DNA from: Lingula anatina
Lineage: Eukaryota; Brachiopoda; Lingulata; Lingulida; Lingulidae
Direction: 5' to 3'
Length of the DNA stretch: 64,000 nucleotides
Assembly: GCF_001039355.2 (NCBI RefSeq)
Contig: NW_019775558.1
Span: 124,001-188,000 of the forward strand
The notes below the pieces were generated by a model. That model did no database searches. It was not told the DNA's origin and saw nothing but the letters and a program-made list of their open reading frames with translations. Every line of letters begins with the position of its first letter. Positions within the stretch are counted from its first letter, which is position 1. The position numbers and the translations under genes were made by a program. Shown here piece by piece: positions 63,443-64,000 of the stretch.

Positions 63443-64000
63443 TTACTCTGTGTACGTGATACCAAAGAATGGAGTGATGTTGCTTGAACATTCGATCATG
63501 CCATGTCTGTCTTCATAGATGGAGAAATGTTTCCTTAGTCCATAATAGTAGATATGGCTTTCTTTGATACAATAAAAGAGTTTGAATACAAAGAAATATT
63601 GATTAGCGGCAGTGGAAGAATAAGCTTGGGTTTCAAACCAGGTTGTATTACTGCATAGACCTAGTTTAGTCAATAACCTAATGTAATTCATATGCCGCCC
63701 ACTGCCTTTCAAAAAATAATAATTACAGTAATCATAAAACACACTTGAGACACATGATGTTCAAATATCAAAATAGCGTAGATCTTTATATCTTCAAGAA
63801 AAGATAGACATCTTTTGGAGGAAAAATGTTGCAATTTTTTCTGGCATTTTTGGTTCACTTTTCTGCCAATTTCATAATGCCTACCCCAGATGGAAACCCT
63901 AGATCTGCTTACCATTTCTAGGAAAATTTACTGTGTCTCTTGTGCAAAACGAGCGTCTGATGGTAGATTTGGGCAAAAAACAAACTTTGGCGCTCAGACC
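63443..64000 (-). CDS. 3' end of an unidentified gene, two exons, partial
   Basis: On the minus strand an exon leaves the window at 64000 and ends at 63913 with a perfect donor (GTAAGC). It reads SAKVCFLPKSTIRRSFC and onward, and ends with one base of a codon. The next exon, 63705-63443, follows ttttttgaaag, supplies the remaining two bases and runs 86 further codons to TAA. Together they give about 116 residues ending FFGITYTE. Matching phase and splice sites make it credible as coding. The segment around SSTAANQYF followed by CIKESHIYYYGL faintly recalls the sialyltransferase S-motif layout (PSTG then C..(E/D)xHxYGF), but key residues do not match and I do not assign it. Confidence 0.55.

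Noticed and set aside
1-64000. CRISPR arrays, bacterial operons, tRNA or rRNA genes
   Set aside because: None seen. The DNA is eukaryotic with spliced genes, and no cloverleaf or A/B-box pair stood out by eye.

Overview
The window looks like nuclear DNA from an animal. It is AT-rich, with long GT-AG introns, abundant di- and trinucleotide microsatellites, and three single N characters (7231, 10408, 57553). Three genes can be assembled end to end as orthologs of conserved animal genes: THG1L, TTLL7, and a PDZ-containing SYD-1/SYDE. The PDZ-containing form of SYD-1 is the one described in invertebrates. The octamer TAGGCCTA is very dense in one stretch, and the sequence is apparently very polymorphic. 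My best guess is a marine invertebrate, possibly an echinoderm or hemichordate; the phylum call is inference only.

Layout, left to right. 31-104 holds one internal coding exon of a gene running in from the left (possibly a TOG/HEAT-repeat protein), and 1062-1226 holds a weaker candidate terminal exon. 2220-4564 (+) is a complete six-exon tRNA-His guanylyltransferase gene. 6176-8253 is a ~1 kb unit present twice in tandem around an N, probably two alleles placed side by side by the assembler. 8568-12044 (+) holds two exons that splice in frame to a stop and resemble the C-terminal part of a patatin-like phospholipase; its intron carries a 34-bp minisatellite. 14925-16589 (+) is a four-exon, 362-residue protein-kinase-like gene whose HRD catalytic aspartate is replaced by asparagine. 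Partial copies of it lie in its own 3' flank and, inverted, at 17731-17795. 17372-18379 has ten exact TAGGCCTA copies. 19293-30391 (+) is TTLL7, 18 coding exons and 889 codons. 35756-61372 (-) is SYD-1, five coding exons and 958 codons, spread over 26 kb and convergent with TTLL7. 63443-64000 (-) is the 3' end of another gene that I could not identify.

The genes do not form an operon-like unit. TTLL7 (tubulin polyglutamylation, important in neurites) and SYD-1 (presynaptic assembly) are convergent neighbours with overlapping neuronal themes, but that may be coincidence. THG1L is a housekeeping tRNA-maturation enzyme. The kinase-like locus and its fragments are the most unusual part of the window. 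Most remaining sequence is intron or intergenic DNA in which I see no coding signal.
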